Made by a program: the position numbers and the translations under genes. This document shows positions 49,673 to 59,431 of a DNA stretch of 64,000 bases, in pieces; the stretch's first letter is position 1; the number at the start of each line of letters is the position of its first letter. The DNA comes from Actinoallomurus iriomotensis (lineage in GTDB: Bacteria > Actinomycetota > Actinomycetes > Streptosporangiales > Streptosporangiaceae), in NCBI RefSeq assembly GCF_030269445.1, contig NZ_BSTJ01000009.1, positions 62,001 through 126,000 on the forward strand, written 5' to 3'. Under the pieces are notes generated by a model, which did not search any database, was not told where the DNA came from, and saw nothing but the letters and a program-made list of their open reading frames with translations.

Positions 49673-50344
49673 ATGGTGCGTGTGCTGATCGTGGAGGATG
49701 AGCCCTACCTGGCCGAAGCCGTCCGGGACGGCCTGCGGCTGGAGGCGATCGCCGCCGACATCGCCGGCGACGGTGACACCGCCCTGGAACTGCTCAGCGT
49801 CAACTCCTACGACCTCGCGGTCCTCGACCGTGACATCCCCGGCCCTTCCGGGGACGAGATCGCCCGGCGGATCGTCGCCTCCGGCAGCGGTATCCCGATC
49901 CTGATGCTCACCGCCGCCGACCGGATCGATGACAAGGCTTCGGGGTTCGGGCTCGGCGCGGATGACTACCTCACCAAACCGTTCGAGCTTCGCGAGCTCG
50001 TCATGCGGCTGCGGGCGCTGGACCGCAGGCGGGCGCACGCCCGGCCCCCGGTCAGGGAGATCGCGGGGCTGCGGCTGGACCCGTTCCGCCGGGAGGTCTT
50101 CCGCGACGGACGCTATGTCGCGCTCACCCGCAAGCAGTTCGCCGTGCTCGAAGTCCTCGTCGCCGCCCAAGGCGGTGTCGTCAGCGCCGAAGAGCTACTG
50201 GAGCGGGCCTGGGACGCCAACGCCGACCCCTTCACCAACGCCGTCCGCATCACCGTCTCGGCCCTGCGCAAGAGACTCGGCGAACCACGGCTCATCGCCA
50301 CGGTGCCCGGCGTCGGCTACCGAATCGACACCGGCACGGACTGA
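49673..50344 (+). CDS. OmpR-family response regulator
   Basis: The 223-residue product has a receiver domain with acidic residues E8/D9, phospho-acceptor D52 in LAVLDRDIPG, and LTKPFELREL. A winged-helix output domain follows at about 130-220 (LTRKQFAVLEVLVAAQGGVV, VRITVSALRKRLGEP, VPGVGYRI). It is coupled to the kinase gene (TGATG) and probably controls the downstream efflux operon. Confidence 0.93.
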   Translation: MVRVLIVEDEPYLAEAVRDGLRLEAIAADIAGDGDTALELLSVNSYDLAVLDRDIPGPSGDEIARRIVASGSGIPILMLTAADRIDDKASGFGLGADDYLTKPFELRELVMRLRALDRRRAHARPPVREIAGLRLDPFRREVFRDGRYVALTRKQFAVLEVLVAAQGGVVSAEELLERAWDANADPFTNAVRITVSALRKRLGEPRLIATVPGVGYRIDTGTD

Positions 50345-51468
50345 TGAACAGACGCCCAGGGCTCAGCGCCCGCCTGAAACTCACCATCAGTTACGCCGGA
50401 TTCCTCCTCCTCGCCGGCGCTCTCCTGCTGGCCGTGGTGTGGATATTCGTGCTGCGCTGGCTACCCGAGATCAACGCCAGATCCATCCAGAGAAGGTTCG
50501 GCGCCGTGATCATCACTGGGCCCAACCGCTCCGAGGTTCTGCGCGGCTTCGCCCCCGCGATGGCCATGGCGCTGGCCTTCCTGCTGGTGTTCGGTCTCGT
50601 GGGAGGGTGGATCCTCGCCGGCCGGATGCTCGCACCCCTCACACGGATCACCGAGGCGGCACGGATGGCGGCGAACGGATCGCTGTCCCACCGGATCCGG
50701 CTACCGGGCCCCAACGACGAGTTCCGCGAACTCGCCGACGTGTTCGACACCATGCTCGAACAACTGCAATCCCACGTCACCGAACAGCGCCGATTCGCCG
50801 CGAACGCCTCCCACGAACTGCGCACCCCCCTGGCGATCTCCCAGGCACTCCTCGACGTCGCCCGCAACGACCCCACGCGGGACCAGGGCGAACTCATCGA
50901 ACGCCTCCACACCGTCAACACACGGGCGATCGACCTCACCGAGGCCCTCCTGCTACTCAGCGGCGCCGATCGCAAGAACTTCACCGGCGAACCCGTCGAC
51001 CTGTCCCTCATCGCCGAAGAAGCCGCCGAAACCCTGCTTCCCCTCGCCGAAAAACGCCAGATCACCCTCGACGTCACCGGCGAGAGGACGCAGACCTTCG
51101 GCTCCGCCGCGCTCATCCTGCGGATGGCGACCAACCTCATCCAGAACGCCATCGTCCACAACCTCCCCGACGGCGGCACCGTAACGATCCACACCGAACC
51201 GCGACACGACGCGAGCGTGCTGCGAGTCGAGAACACCGGCCATCGAGTCCCGCCGGAACTGCTACCGACCCTCACCGAACCCTTCCAACGCGGAACACAA
51301 CGCGCACGCACCGACGAGCACGCCGGTGTCGGCCTCGGACTGGCCATCGTGCACAGCATCGTCCGAGCACATGACGGGACCCTCGATCTCACCCCCCGCC
51401 CCACCGGCGGCCTCCTCGTCACGATCCGACTTCCCAGCGAGCCGCAGGCACCGCCGCCGGCGGCGTAG
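50344..51468 (+). CDS. Sensor histidine kinase (VanS/BaeS-like)
   Basis: The 374-residue product has two membrane helices (about 14-38 and 72-92) around a short extracellular loop. A HAMP domain, HisKA with H157 in NASHELRTPLA, and HATPase_c with NLIQNAIVHN (N box) and GVGLGLAIVHSI (G2) follow. The small external loop suggests sensing within the membrane, as with antimicrobial peptides or wall intermediates. Partner: the preceding OmpR-type regulator. Confidence 0.92.
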   Translation: MNRRPGLSARLKLTISYAGFLLLAGALLLAVVWIFVLRWLPEINARSIQRRFGAVIITGPNRSEVLRGFAPAMAMALAFLLVFGLVGGWILAGRMLAPLTRITEAARMAANGSLSHRIRLPGPNDEFRELADVFDTMLEQLQSHVTEQRRFAANASHELRTPLAISQALLDVARNDPTRDQGELIERLHTVNTRAIDLTEALLLLSGADRKNFTGEPVDLSLIAEEAAETLLPLAEKRQITLDVTGERTQTFGSAALILRMATNLIQNAIVHNLPDGGTVTIHTEPRHDASVLRVENTGHRVPPELLPTLTEPFQRGTQRARTDEHAGVGLGLAIVHSIVRAHDGTLDLTPRPTGGLLVTIRLPSEPQAPPPAA

Positions 51469-51601
51469 TGATCGCGCATATCGCGGGCGTATCGAAAAGC
51501 GCATACGCCTCCGCAACGGCCCTCCGACTTCAGTGGAGGCATGGACCACGGCGGTCCATGCCGAGGGCATGGTGCCCCGCATCGGAAGGTGATCAGAAGA
51601 G

Positions 51602-52801
51602 ATGCGCGTCGTGTCACGTAAGAACGTTCGTCCGCCGCTGAGGAGGGCCGGTCTGGCCGCCGGTGTCGCCATCCTGATGACGGCCGAGGCCGGGCCTGCC
51701 ACCGCCGCCCCGGCGCCGACGGGGAGCGTGCAGAAGGCGGTGGAGGAGCTGGCCGCCGTTCCCGGGGTCGTGGGGGCCGTCGGCGGGGCCTACGTCGACG
51801 GGAGGTCCATCGGACTGGGCAGCGCGGGCTCCCGGTTGCTGGACGGCAGGGGCGGGAGGATCCCCGCGAACGCTCGCTTCCGGATCGGGTCACAGACCAA
51901 GCAGATGGTGGCCACCGTGGTGCTGCAACTGGTCAAGGAGGGCAGGTTGAGCGTGGATGACAAGCTCAGCGACCTGCTGCCCGTGGTGGTGAAGAAGGAT
52001 CTGGTGGAGCGGGCCGACGAGATCACGGTACGGCAGATGCTCCGGCACACCTCCGGCATTCCCGACTGGTACGCCGCCGAGCCGAAACCGGACGGGAGCG
52101 AGGGGGACATCTCGTTCGACCCGTTCGACTTCACGACCTACTATCGGCCGCTCGATCTGGTCAAGTGGAGCCGCAGCCGGCCCCGGACCGGGGAACCGGG
52201 CGAGAAGTTCTCCTACTCCAACACCAACTACACCCTCCTCGGCCTGATCATCGAGAGGTTGACCGGCCACGACCTGGCCACCGAGCTGCACGACCGCCTG
52301 TTCGGCCCGCTCGGGATGACCAGGACCTACTTTCTCGTCAAGCCGCCGGACGGCATCAAGGGGCCGCACGGCCACGGCTACTACCCCGACGCGGACGGCG
52401 AGCCGCGCGACGTCGACCGGTTCAACGCCAGCTTCGGCTCGGGGGCCGGAGGGGTGGTCTCCACCACGCACGACGTGAGCGCCTTCTACCGGGCGTTCAC
52501 CCAGGGCAAGCTGCTGCCGCCGGAACTCCAGCGAGTCCTGACCGACCCGTTGTCCAATGACCCCGCCCAGGGCAGCGGCCCCGACTTTTGCGGCGGAAAA
52601 CTCGATGGCTGGATTTGGGGCGGTACGGCCCCCGGCTACTTCACCATGACCTTCTACTCGAAAGACGGCCGCCGCCAGTTCTCGATGTCGGCCACGCTGA
52701 GCGTCAAGGACACCACCGAGCCGGGCCGAGCGATGTTCAACGCCGTGGAGAGCGTCTTCTGCCCATCCTCGTCGCGACACCCCCGGGAAGGGCAACGATG
52801 A
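51602..52801 (+). CDS. Secreted serine hydrolase, D-alanyl-D-alanine carboxypeptidase/beta-lactamase type
   Basis: The 399-residue product has a signal peptide (about 1-36, ending ATAAPAP). A class C beta-lactamase-like domain follows, with nucleophile S97-Q-T-K100 and Y205-S-N207, a conserved TSGIPDW and FGPLGMTRTYF. It resembles Streptomyces R61 DD-carboxypeptidase and related esterases. The last bases overlap the lipoprotein start (ATGA), which places it in the envelope-response operon. Confidence 0.9.
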   Translation: MRVVSRKNVRPPLRRAGLAAGVAILMTAEAGPATAAPAPTGSVQKAVEELAAVPGVVGAVGGAYVDGRSIGLGSAGSRLLDGRGGRIPANARFRIGSQTKQMVATVVLQLVKEGRLSVDDKLSDLLPVVVKKDLVERADEITVRQMLRHTSGIPDWYAAEPKPDGSEGDISFDPFDFTTYYRPLDLVKWSRSRPRTGEPGEKFSYSNTNYTLLGLIIERLTGHDLATELHDRLFGPLGMTRTYFLVKPPDGIKGPHGHGYYPDADGEPRDVDRFNASFGSGAGGVVSTTHDVSAFYRAFTQGKLLPPELQRVLTDPLSNDPAQGSGPDFCGGKLDGWIWGGTAPGYFTMTFYSKDGRRQFSMSATLSVKDTTEPGRAMFNAVESVFCPSSSRHPREGQR

Positions 52802-53304
52802 ACAAGGCCTCTGTGTTGCTGGCCGCCTCGGCTGCCGCCCTCGCCCTGACCGTCACGGGATGCGGCGGCTCCGGCGACGCGAAATCCGGCTCGTCCGGCT
52901 CGAACCCCACGTTGGAGAAGGCGGTGAAGTACGCGCAGTGCATGCGCGAGAACGGCGTGACCAACTTCCCCGACCCCAACAAGAACGGCAGATTCGTGAT
53001 CGCGGCTGGGGGGCCGAACCGAAACTCGCCGCAGTTCAAGAAGGCACAGCAGGCGTGCAAATCGCAGGAGCCGCCCGGAATAACGGACGACCCGGCGGAG
53101 ATCGCCAAAGACCAGAAAGAATGGCTGAAGTTCGCGCAGTGTATGCGCAAGAACGGCATACAGGACTTCCCCGACCCGCAGGACGGGCGCCTTCTGGTGC
53201 CCAGGGACAAGATCAACGTCAACTCGCCGCAGTTCAAGAAGGCGCTGAACGCATGCCGTGACGTGGCCCACGTGGGAGGAGGCGCCGAGGATGGCAACGG
53301 CTGA
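52798..53304 (+). CDS. Repeat-containing lipoprotein with CMRxNG/FPDP motifs
   Basis: The 168-residue product has a lipoprotein signal with lipobox cysteine C22 (ALTVTGC). The mature protein contains two copies of a module: KYAQCMRENGVTNFPDPNKN with NSPQFKKAQQACK, then KFAQCMRKNGIQDFPDPQDG with NSPQFKKALNACR. Each module has a Cys pair likely to form a disulfide. Proteins of this type accompany MacAB-like exporters in actinobacteria; the role is unknown. Its end overlaps the adaptor start by 14 bases. Confidence 0.85.
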   Translation: MNKASVLLAASAAALALTVTGCGGSGDAKSGSSGSNPTLEKAVKYAQCMRENGVTNFPDPNKNGRFVIAAGGPNRNSPQFKKAQQACKSQEPPGITDDPAEIAKDQKEWLKFAQCMRKNGIQDFPDPQDGRLLVPRDKINVNSPQFKKALNACRDVAHVGGGAEDGNG

Positions 53305-54459
53305 GATCGGGACTCCGGCGAGCACGGACGTTTCTCCCGAGGCGCCGGCCCGGCCACGGCGGCGGCGTAAGTGGCGCGGACTGCTCGGCGGCGTCGTGGC
53401 CGTGGTCGTGGTCGGCGGCGTGCTTCTCGCCGTGACGGGCCTGCTCGGCGACGACGGGAAGCCCGCCACGAGGGCCGGCGACGCGACGTCGCTGGTGGCG
53501 GTCCGTGAGGGTCCGCTCTCCTCGCAGGTCAGCCAGAGCGGGACGCTGTCGTACTCGGCCGGCGCCGACGGGAACCCGTACTCGGTGGTCAACCGGGCGA
53601 GCGGGACCTACACCTGGGTGCCGGCGGCGGGCGCCCAGGTCGACTGCGGCGAGACGCTGTACAAGGTCGGGGAGAAACCGGTGATCCTGATCTGCGGAAG
53701 CACGCCCGCGTACCGGGACCTGGCCGAGGGCGACGACGGCAAGGACGTCCGGGCGCTGAACAGGACCCTCGTGATTGAGGGCTACGCCGACAAGTCCGAC
53801 GTCGATCCCGATTCGCGCTATTTCGGCGCGGGAACCGCCGTGGCCCTGGAGAAGCTTCAGGACGAACGCGGCGCCGACGTGACCGGCAGGCTGGATCTCG
53901 GCCAGGCGGTGTTCCTGCCCGGCCCGTTGCGGATCAGCAAGGTGACGGCCAAGAACGGCACCAGCGCGGCCCCGGGCCACCCGATCATGGAGGCGTCGTC
54001 GAACCGGCGGCAGGTCACCGTGAAGCTCGACGCCTCCCAGCAGTCCGAGGTCAAGAAGGGCGATCAGGCGCAGATCACGCTGCCGGACAACCGGATCACG
54101 TCCGGCGTGGTCCGCCGGATCGGCACGGTCGCGACATCCTCCGGCAAGAACGACTCCGACTCGGCGTCCGCCACGATCCCGGTCTATGTCACGCTCGAGC
54201 ACCCGAAGGACGCCGGAACCCTTGAGCAGGCCCCGGTCCAGGTGCAGATCACCACGGACGGCGTCAAGGACGCGCTGATCGTGCCGGTGACCGCGCTCAT
54301 CGGCCTTTCCGGCGGGGGATACGCGGTCGAGGTCGCGGCGGGGGACGGCGGCCAGACCCGGATCGTTTCGGTGACGCTGGGACTGTTCGACGATGCCAAC
54401 GGGCAGGTGCAGGTCTCCGGCGCCCTGTCGGTCAGTGACCGAGTGGTGGTGCCGTCGAC

Positions 54460-54463
<4 letters not shown>
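53291..54463 (+). CDS. Membrane-fusion/adaptor protein with peptidoglycan-binding domain
   Basis: The 390-residue product has a basic N-terminus, one membrane helix (LLGGVVAVVVVGGVLLAVTG) and an extracytoplasmic adaptor. A biotinyl-lipoyl-like part (SGTYTWVPAAGAQVDCGETL) is interrupted by a PG_binding_1 domain (LAEGDDGKDVRALNRTLVIE), followed by HlyD-type barrel sections and a C-terminal VTLGLFDDANGQVQVSGAL. It belongs with the MacAB-like pair downstream. ATG 53291 lies after GGAGGAGG. Confidence 0.88.
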
Positions 54464-55160
<697 letters not shown>

Positions 55161-55164
<4 letters not shown>

Positions 55165-56363
55165 GGCTGTCCGACCAGCTGCGCGTGGCCGGCATCGGGA
55201 TCCGGGCTCGCCGCCTGCGGGCCGCCTTGTCCGCGCTCGGAATAGCGATCGGCACCGCGGCGATCGTGGCGGTGCTCGGCCTGTCCGCGTCCTCCCAGGC
55301 CGGGCTCCTGGCCCAGATCGACCGGCTCGGCACGAACCTGCTGACCGCGAACACCGGCCAGTCGTTCACCGGCGGGGCGGCACAGCTCCCGGTCGCCGCG
55401 CCGCAACGGATCTCTCATCTGCCCGACGTCGAGCACGTGGCGCACGCCGGTGCCATCGAGAACACGAACGTGTACCGCAGCCCGTTGATCCCGGTGGTCG
55501 AGACCAACGCCCTGAAGGTACGGGCCGCCAGCCTCAACCTCCCGGAAGTGATCGGGACCAGCGTGGCTCAGGGCCGCTGGCTGAACCCGGCGACCGAGCG
55601 CCAGCCGGTCACCGTGCTCGGTGCGCTCGCCGCGCAGCGCCTCGGGATCGATCGCGTCTATCCGGGGCAACGGATCTGGCTGAAGAACCAGTGGTTCTAC
55701 GTCGCCGGCATCCTCAAGCCCGCGACGCTGTCGACCGACATCGACACCAGCGCCTTGATCGGCTATCCGGCCGCCGAGCGCTACCTCAGCTACGCGACCG
55801 TCGACAAGGGCAAGGCGGTGGCCGGACCTCCGACGACGGTGTACGTGCGGGCCCGTACGGACAAGGTGGAGTCGGTGCAGGGAGTGCTCGCGCAGACCGC
55901 GAACCCCGAGTCGCCCAGCGACGTCGACGTCAGCCAGCCCTCCGACGCGCTCACCGCGCGAGCCGCCGCGAAGGGCGCGTTCAACAGCCTGTTCCTCGGG
56001 CTCGGGCTGGTGGCACTGATCGTGGGCGCGGTCGGGGTCGCGAACATCATGATCATCTCGGTGCTGGAACGGCGATCTGAGATCGGGCTGCGCCGGGCGC
56101 TCGGCGCGACCCGGGGACAGATCCGCACGCAGTTCCTGTCCGAAGCGGTCATGCTCGCGTTGCTCGGCGGGGTGGCCGGAGTCGCGGCCGGCGCGCTGAC
56201 CACCGCGATCTACGCGAGCACGAAGGGCTGGGCGGTGGTCATCCCGGTCCAGGCGTGGGTCGGCGGGATCGGCGCCGCGATCGTGATCGGCGCGATCGCC
56301 GGCCTGCTGCCGGCCCTTCGGGCCGCCCGCCTGTCCCCCACCGAGGCACTGCGCACGCTTTGA
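55161..56363 (+). CDS. MacB/FtsX-family ABC permease
   Basis: The 400-residue product has an N-terminal membrane helix (RLRAALSALGIAIGTAAIVA), a large extracellular MacB_PCD domain (about 45-270), and a C-terminal FtsX domain with three helices and the coupling segment ERRSEIGLRRALGATRGQIR. It exports or extracts a peptide or lipid across the membrane. A 12-pair terminator follows 22 bases later. Confidence 0.93.
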
Positions 56364-56385
56364 TCGGACGCCGGGAAGTGTCGGA

Positions 56386-56414
56386 CAGCCCCCGAGCGGC
56401 GAGCTCGGGGGCTG
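56386..56414. terminator. Perfect 12-bp hairpin after the MacB-like operon
   Basis: CAGCCCCCGAGC (56386-56397) and GCTCGGGGGCTG (56403-56414) pair perfectly around GGCGA. It lies between the convergent permease and CBS-BON genes and can serve both. Confidence 0.8.
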
Positions 56415-56452
56415 CGCTGCCCGGCGAGGGGCCGGCGTCGGCGTCTGAGGGG

Positions 56453-57100
56453 TCAGGGTTCGGCGCCGGCCATATCGCGGTTCAGGTCGTCGATCACGCC
56501 GACGACGCCATCGGGTGCGGCGGCCAGCCGTACGACGATCGGGATCAGGTCTCTCTGCCGCATCGTGCCGCTGAGGGTGACCACGCCGTGACGGACATAG
56601 ACCGAGACCTCCGTGGGGTCGGCCAGGGCGAAGACCTCGTGCCGGACCTCGTCACGGATCTCCTCGTCGGTACGGGTGAAGACGCTCAGCAGGTCGCGGC
56701 GGCTGACGATCCCGACGAGGCGGTTCTGATCGTCGGTCACCGGCATGCGTTTGATCCGGTGCTCGTCGAGCAGCCGCGCCGCCTCCACGATCGTCGCCTC
56801 GGGACGAACCGTGATCGCCGGCGCGGTCATCAGGTCTTCGGCGGTCAACGCCCGAGCCTTCGCCCACGACCGATCACGGCGTCTGCCGAACCAGCGCCGC
56901 CTCCCGCCGTCCTTGTGCTCCTCCTTGGCGAGCAGATCGGACTCGGAGACGACACCGGCCACGCGATGGCCCTCATCGACCACCGGCATCGCCGTGATAC
57001 CGCGTTTGATCATGACCTGGACGATGTCCTTGAAGCACGCGCCTCGGTACGCGCTCACGACCCCCTTGGTCATCACGTCGTTCACGGTTCGGCGCCTCAT
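56453..57100 (-). CDS. CBS-domain protein with C-terminal BON domain
   Basis: The 215-residue product has two CBS motifs (TVNDVMTKGVVSAYRGACFK, GVVSESDLLAKEE; and LTAEDLMTAPAITVRPEATI, GIVSRRDLLSVFTR) separated by a basic linker. A BON domain follows at about 145-210 (EIRDEVRHEVF, VSVYVRHGVVTLSG). CBS pairs bind adenine nucleotides and BON domains bind phospholipid. The combination occurs in actinobacterial hypoxia/dormancy proteins. ATG 57100 follows AGGAGGG. Confidence 0.92.
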   Translation of the reverse strand: MRRRTVNDVMTKGVVSAYRGACFKDIVQVMIKRGITAMPVVDEGHRVAGVVSESDLLAKEEHKDGGRRRWFGRRRDRSWAKARALTAEDLMTAPAITVRPEATIVEAARLLDEHRIKRMPVTDDQNRLVGIVSRRDLLSVFTRTDEEIRDEVRHEVFALADPTEVSVYVRHGVVTLSGTMRQRDLIPIVVRLAAAPDGVVGVIDDLNRDMAGAEP

Positions 57101-57221
57101 AGTGGATCCCTCCTAGGCCCTCAACCGGACGATAGGCCGCTGTCACGCTGTAAGACATGAGGCCGAAGTCCCGTCCGAAGGTCCCGACGCCCGACCGCCG
57201 GGGCGGAGCCCCTGAGGTGAG

Positions 57222-57362
57222 TCAGAACATCGCGCCGTTGGCGCGTACGGTCTGACCGGACACCCAGCCGGCCTCCTCACTGATCAGCCAGCCGACCACG
57301 GGGGCGATGTCGGAGGGCCGGCCGAGCCGGTCGCGCGGGCTGTGGTGCGTGGCGGCCGCGAT
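57222..57362 (-). pseudogene. C-terminal remnant of a short-chain dehydrogenase
   Basis: The frame ending at 57222 reads RDRLGRPSDIAPVVGWLISE, then EAGWVSGQTVRANGAMF, the standard SDR C-terminus (GRPxDIAxxV...GWVTGQxxRxxGG). Upstream of about 57362 the SDR sequence stops and no Rossmann or active-site part is found, so most of the gene has been lost. Positions 57115-57221 hold nothing else that I can support. Confidence 0.7.
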
Positions 57363-57446
57363 GGACCCCGCCCACCACGCCCCAGGGCCGGCCCCTGCGC
57401 CGCGTGCGCCGCCTGCACGATGCCTACGTGGAAGCCCGGCCGTCGC

Positions 57447-58151
57447 TCAGCCGTCGGCCTCGGCGCGTCCCCGCCGGACGAGGTGGGCGGCCACGGCGAT
57501 ACCCCAGACCGCGCCGCCGAGCGCGATCGCTCGCTGAACCAGGCCCTGATAGGAGGCCGTCTGGGGGGCCAGCACCGCGAGCAGGCCGGCGACGAAGACG
57601 ACGCCCAGCAGTACAGAGGGCAGGGCGAATCGGCGCCACTCCGGCAGCCGCCTGAAACGCCGGGCGAGCACGAACGGCGTGACGATCAGCAGGAGGACGC
57701 ACGCGAACCCGATCGCGTTGTGCGCCTGCGCATGCCAGGAACCGGCCGCCTGCGCCTGGCCGCAGCCGTCGGCGGCGCGGCAGTCGAGCCGGAACGCCGC
57801 GTCGGTCACGTCCTGGATCCCCGAGAGTGCGGCCAGCCAGGGACCTGACCGGCCGGCTCGCCCGGCATGGGCCAGTGCGGGGCGCAACCCGAACAGGACG
57901 AAAGCGATGGTTCCGGCGCCGGCGAGCGCCTGCGGGATGAGGAACGCCCAGGCGTGCGGAGCGGTGAGGGCACCCATGTCGCTGATGTCGTCGTGAACCA
58001 GGCTGTAGCCGGGCCCCTGCCACGCGCCGGCCACCAGCCAGGTGCACACGGCGACGATCTCCGCGACCAGTCCGGCCATTCCCCATCGGGCGAGGGAACG
58101 GGAGGCCGGCCGTACGGTCACCGTGCGGGCCGCCGGTCGGATGCCGGTCAT
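57447..58151 (-). CDS. DUF998 family membrane protein
   Basis: The 234-residue product has six or so membrane helices. The DUF998 pattern is visible: WQGPGYSLVHDDISDMGALT near residue 50, a conserved DAAFRLDCRAADGCGQ loop with two cysteines, and AHNAIGFACVLLLIVTPFVL. The function of DUF998 is unknown. ATG 58151 overlaps the marR stop (ATGA), so this protein is likely to be the target or partner of that regulator. Confidence 0.85.
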   Translation of the reverse strand: MTGIRPAARTVTVRPASRSLARWGMAGLVAEIVAVCTWLVAGAWQGPGYSLVHDDISDMGALTAPHAWAFLIPQALAGAGTIAFVLFGLRPALAHAGRAGRSGPWLAALSGIQDVTDAAFRLDCRAADGCGQAQAAGSWHAQAHNAIGFACVLLLIVTPFVLARRFRRLPEWRRFALPSVLLGVVFVAGLLAVLAPQTASYQGLVQRAIALGGAVWGIAVAAHLVRRGRAEADG

Positions 58152-58690
58152 GGTGTGCTCTCCCTTCGCGGGCCGGGAGCATCCGGGTCCGCGGGCTCCC
58201 GGCGCACCCCCGGTCGCCGGGCCTTCGGCCGGGCGGCGGTCGTGCGGATGCGCCGGGCGTGGCGGGCCCGGCGCTCGGACCCGTCGGCGAAGAACCGGAG
58301 CAGGGTCTCCAGCTCGGACACGGAATAGCGGTCGAGCTCGGTGGCGGCTTCGGCCGCGAACGGTTCGAAGATCTCGGCGATACGAGTGAGCAGGGCGGGC
58401 GTGAGCTCCACGCGGATGCGGCGCCGATCGTTCGCGTCGCGGGTTCTGCGGGCGTACCCGGCGCCTTCGAGGCGGTCGAGTGCGGTCGTCATCGCCGACT
58501 GGCTGAGACCCGCCTGGTCCGCCAGCTCGGTCACGCTGAGCGGCCGGTCGAGGAGCAGGTCGACGCATCGAAGATCGGTGCGGTTGAGACCCAGTCGTTC
58601 GGCCACGGCCTGGTCGAGGGCGTCGATGTCGCGCTGGTAGCGCCGGATCGCGGCGGTCAACCTCGCGACTGTGGTCTCTCTGTCCGGCAC
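58148..58690 (-). CDS. MarR-family regulator
   Basis: The 180-residue product has a winged helix (NRTDLRCVDLLLDRPLSVTE, LADQAGLSQSAMTTALDRLE, YARRTRDANDRRRIRVELTP) and a basic C-terminal tail. GTG 58690 is the start. An AT-rich segment just upstream (TTCGATTTTCGTAATATCCT region, 58694-58722) is unusual for this DNA and probably contains its promoter and operator. It is co-transcribed with the DUF998 gene. Confidence 0.88.
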   Translation of the reverse strand: MPDRETTVARLTAAIRRYQRDIDALDQAVAERLGLNRTDLRCVDLLLDRPLSVTELADQAGLSQSAMTTALDRLEGAGYARRTRDANDRRRIRVELTPALLTRIAEIFEPFAAEAATELDRYSVSELETLLRFFADGSERRARHARRIRTTAARPKARRPGVRREPADPDAPGPRRESTP

Positions 58691-58726
58691 AACTTAGATT
58701 CTAGGATATTACGAAAATCGAAGCAA

Positions 58727-59326
58727 TCACCTCTCGGTCGGCGAGAGCAGTGCGTCGAAGGCGCGTTCAAGGCGAGTCGTCAGGTCGGCGGGGTCGGTGT
58801 CGGTGAGCGCGGTGCTCTGGAGCACGGTGCGCATCAGCCAGAACCCGGCGATCAGTGAGTTCGCGAGTGCCGCGCGTCGCTCGGGGTCTGGCCCGTCGAG
58901 AAGTTCGGCGAGGCGGTGGCCGGCGTGGCGTTCCGTACTGGCCCGCATGATCTCCGCGGCCCGCGGATTGGGCGCCGAGCGCAGCAGGAGCAAGAACGGG
59001 TCGAGGGCTTCGGCGTCCGGATCCGTCCGTTCGACCAGCCGCCGGGCGATGGTCGCCGCCAGGGACGCGGAGTCCTCGCGGATCACGGTCGCCGGGGCGA
59101 ATGAGGCGTCGACGGCCTCGGCGAAGAGTTTCTCCTTCGAGCCGAAGTAGCGATTGACCAGCATCGCCGTCACTCCCGCGTCGCGGGCGATCTCGCGGAC
59201 TCCGATGCCGTCGTAGCCGTGTTCGGTGAAGGCCCTGATCGCCGAGTCGAGGATCGCCTTCCGTGTGGCGGCGGCGTTGCGCTGTCGCTTGGGGCCGGTG
59301 GAGTCCGGCTGCCTCTGCTGGTTCAC
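58727..59326 (-). CDS. TetR-family regulator
   Basis: The 199-residue product has a TetR DNA-binding domain at about 18-62 (RKAILDSAIRAFTEHGYDGI, VREIARDAGVTAMLVNRYFG) and an ArcR/TetR_C_17-like sensor domain (ALANSLIAGFWLMRTVLQ). GTG 59326 chosen since the conserved region follows and the operator palindromes lie upstream. It is divergent from an SDR gene with GTCTAC/GTAGAC sites between them, so it is very likely its repressor. Confidence 0.88.
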   Translation of the reverse strand: MNQQRQPDSTGPKRQRNAAATRKAILDSAIRAFTEHGYDGIGVREIARDAGVTAMLVNRYFGSKEKLFAEAVDASFAPATVIREDSASLAATIARRLVERTDPDAEALDPFLLLLRSAPNPRAAEIMRASTERHAGHRLAELLDGPDPERRAALANSLIAGFWLMRTVLQSTALTDTDPADLTTRLERAFDALLSPTER

Positions 59327-59341
59327 AGTCGAAGTATACGC

Positions 59342-59381
59342 CTGTAGACATATCCTGGCGAGGAGGTCTACAGTCGTAGAC
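59342..59381. promoter_or_regulatory. GTCTAC/GTAGAC operators in the TetR-SDR gap
   Basis: CTGTAGAC (59342-59349) and GTCTACAG (59366-59373) are an inverted repeat. GTCTAC-AGTC-GTAGAC (59366-59381) is a second, tight palindrome sharing one half-site. This gives three half-sites in 40 bases, directly upstream of the TetR start and 50 bases before the SDR gene. Confidence 0.7.
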
Positions 59382-59431
59382 ATTGGTCGCGAGACCAGTC
59401 TGATCCGACTCTGTGAAACGCGGGTGAACCC

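Noticed and set aside
49929-51374. Long plus-strand frame overlapping the response regulator and kinase
   Set aside because: The translation is almost only Arg, Pro and Ser; the other frame holds clear receiver and kinase motifs.
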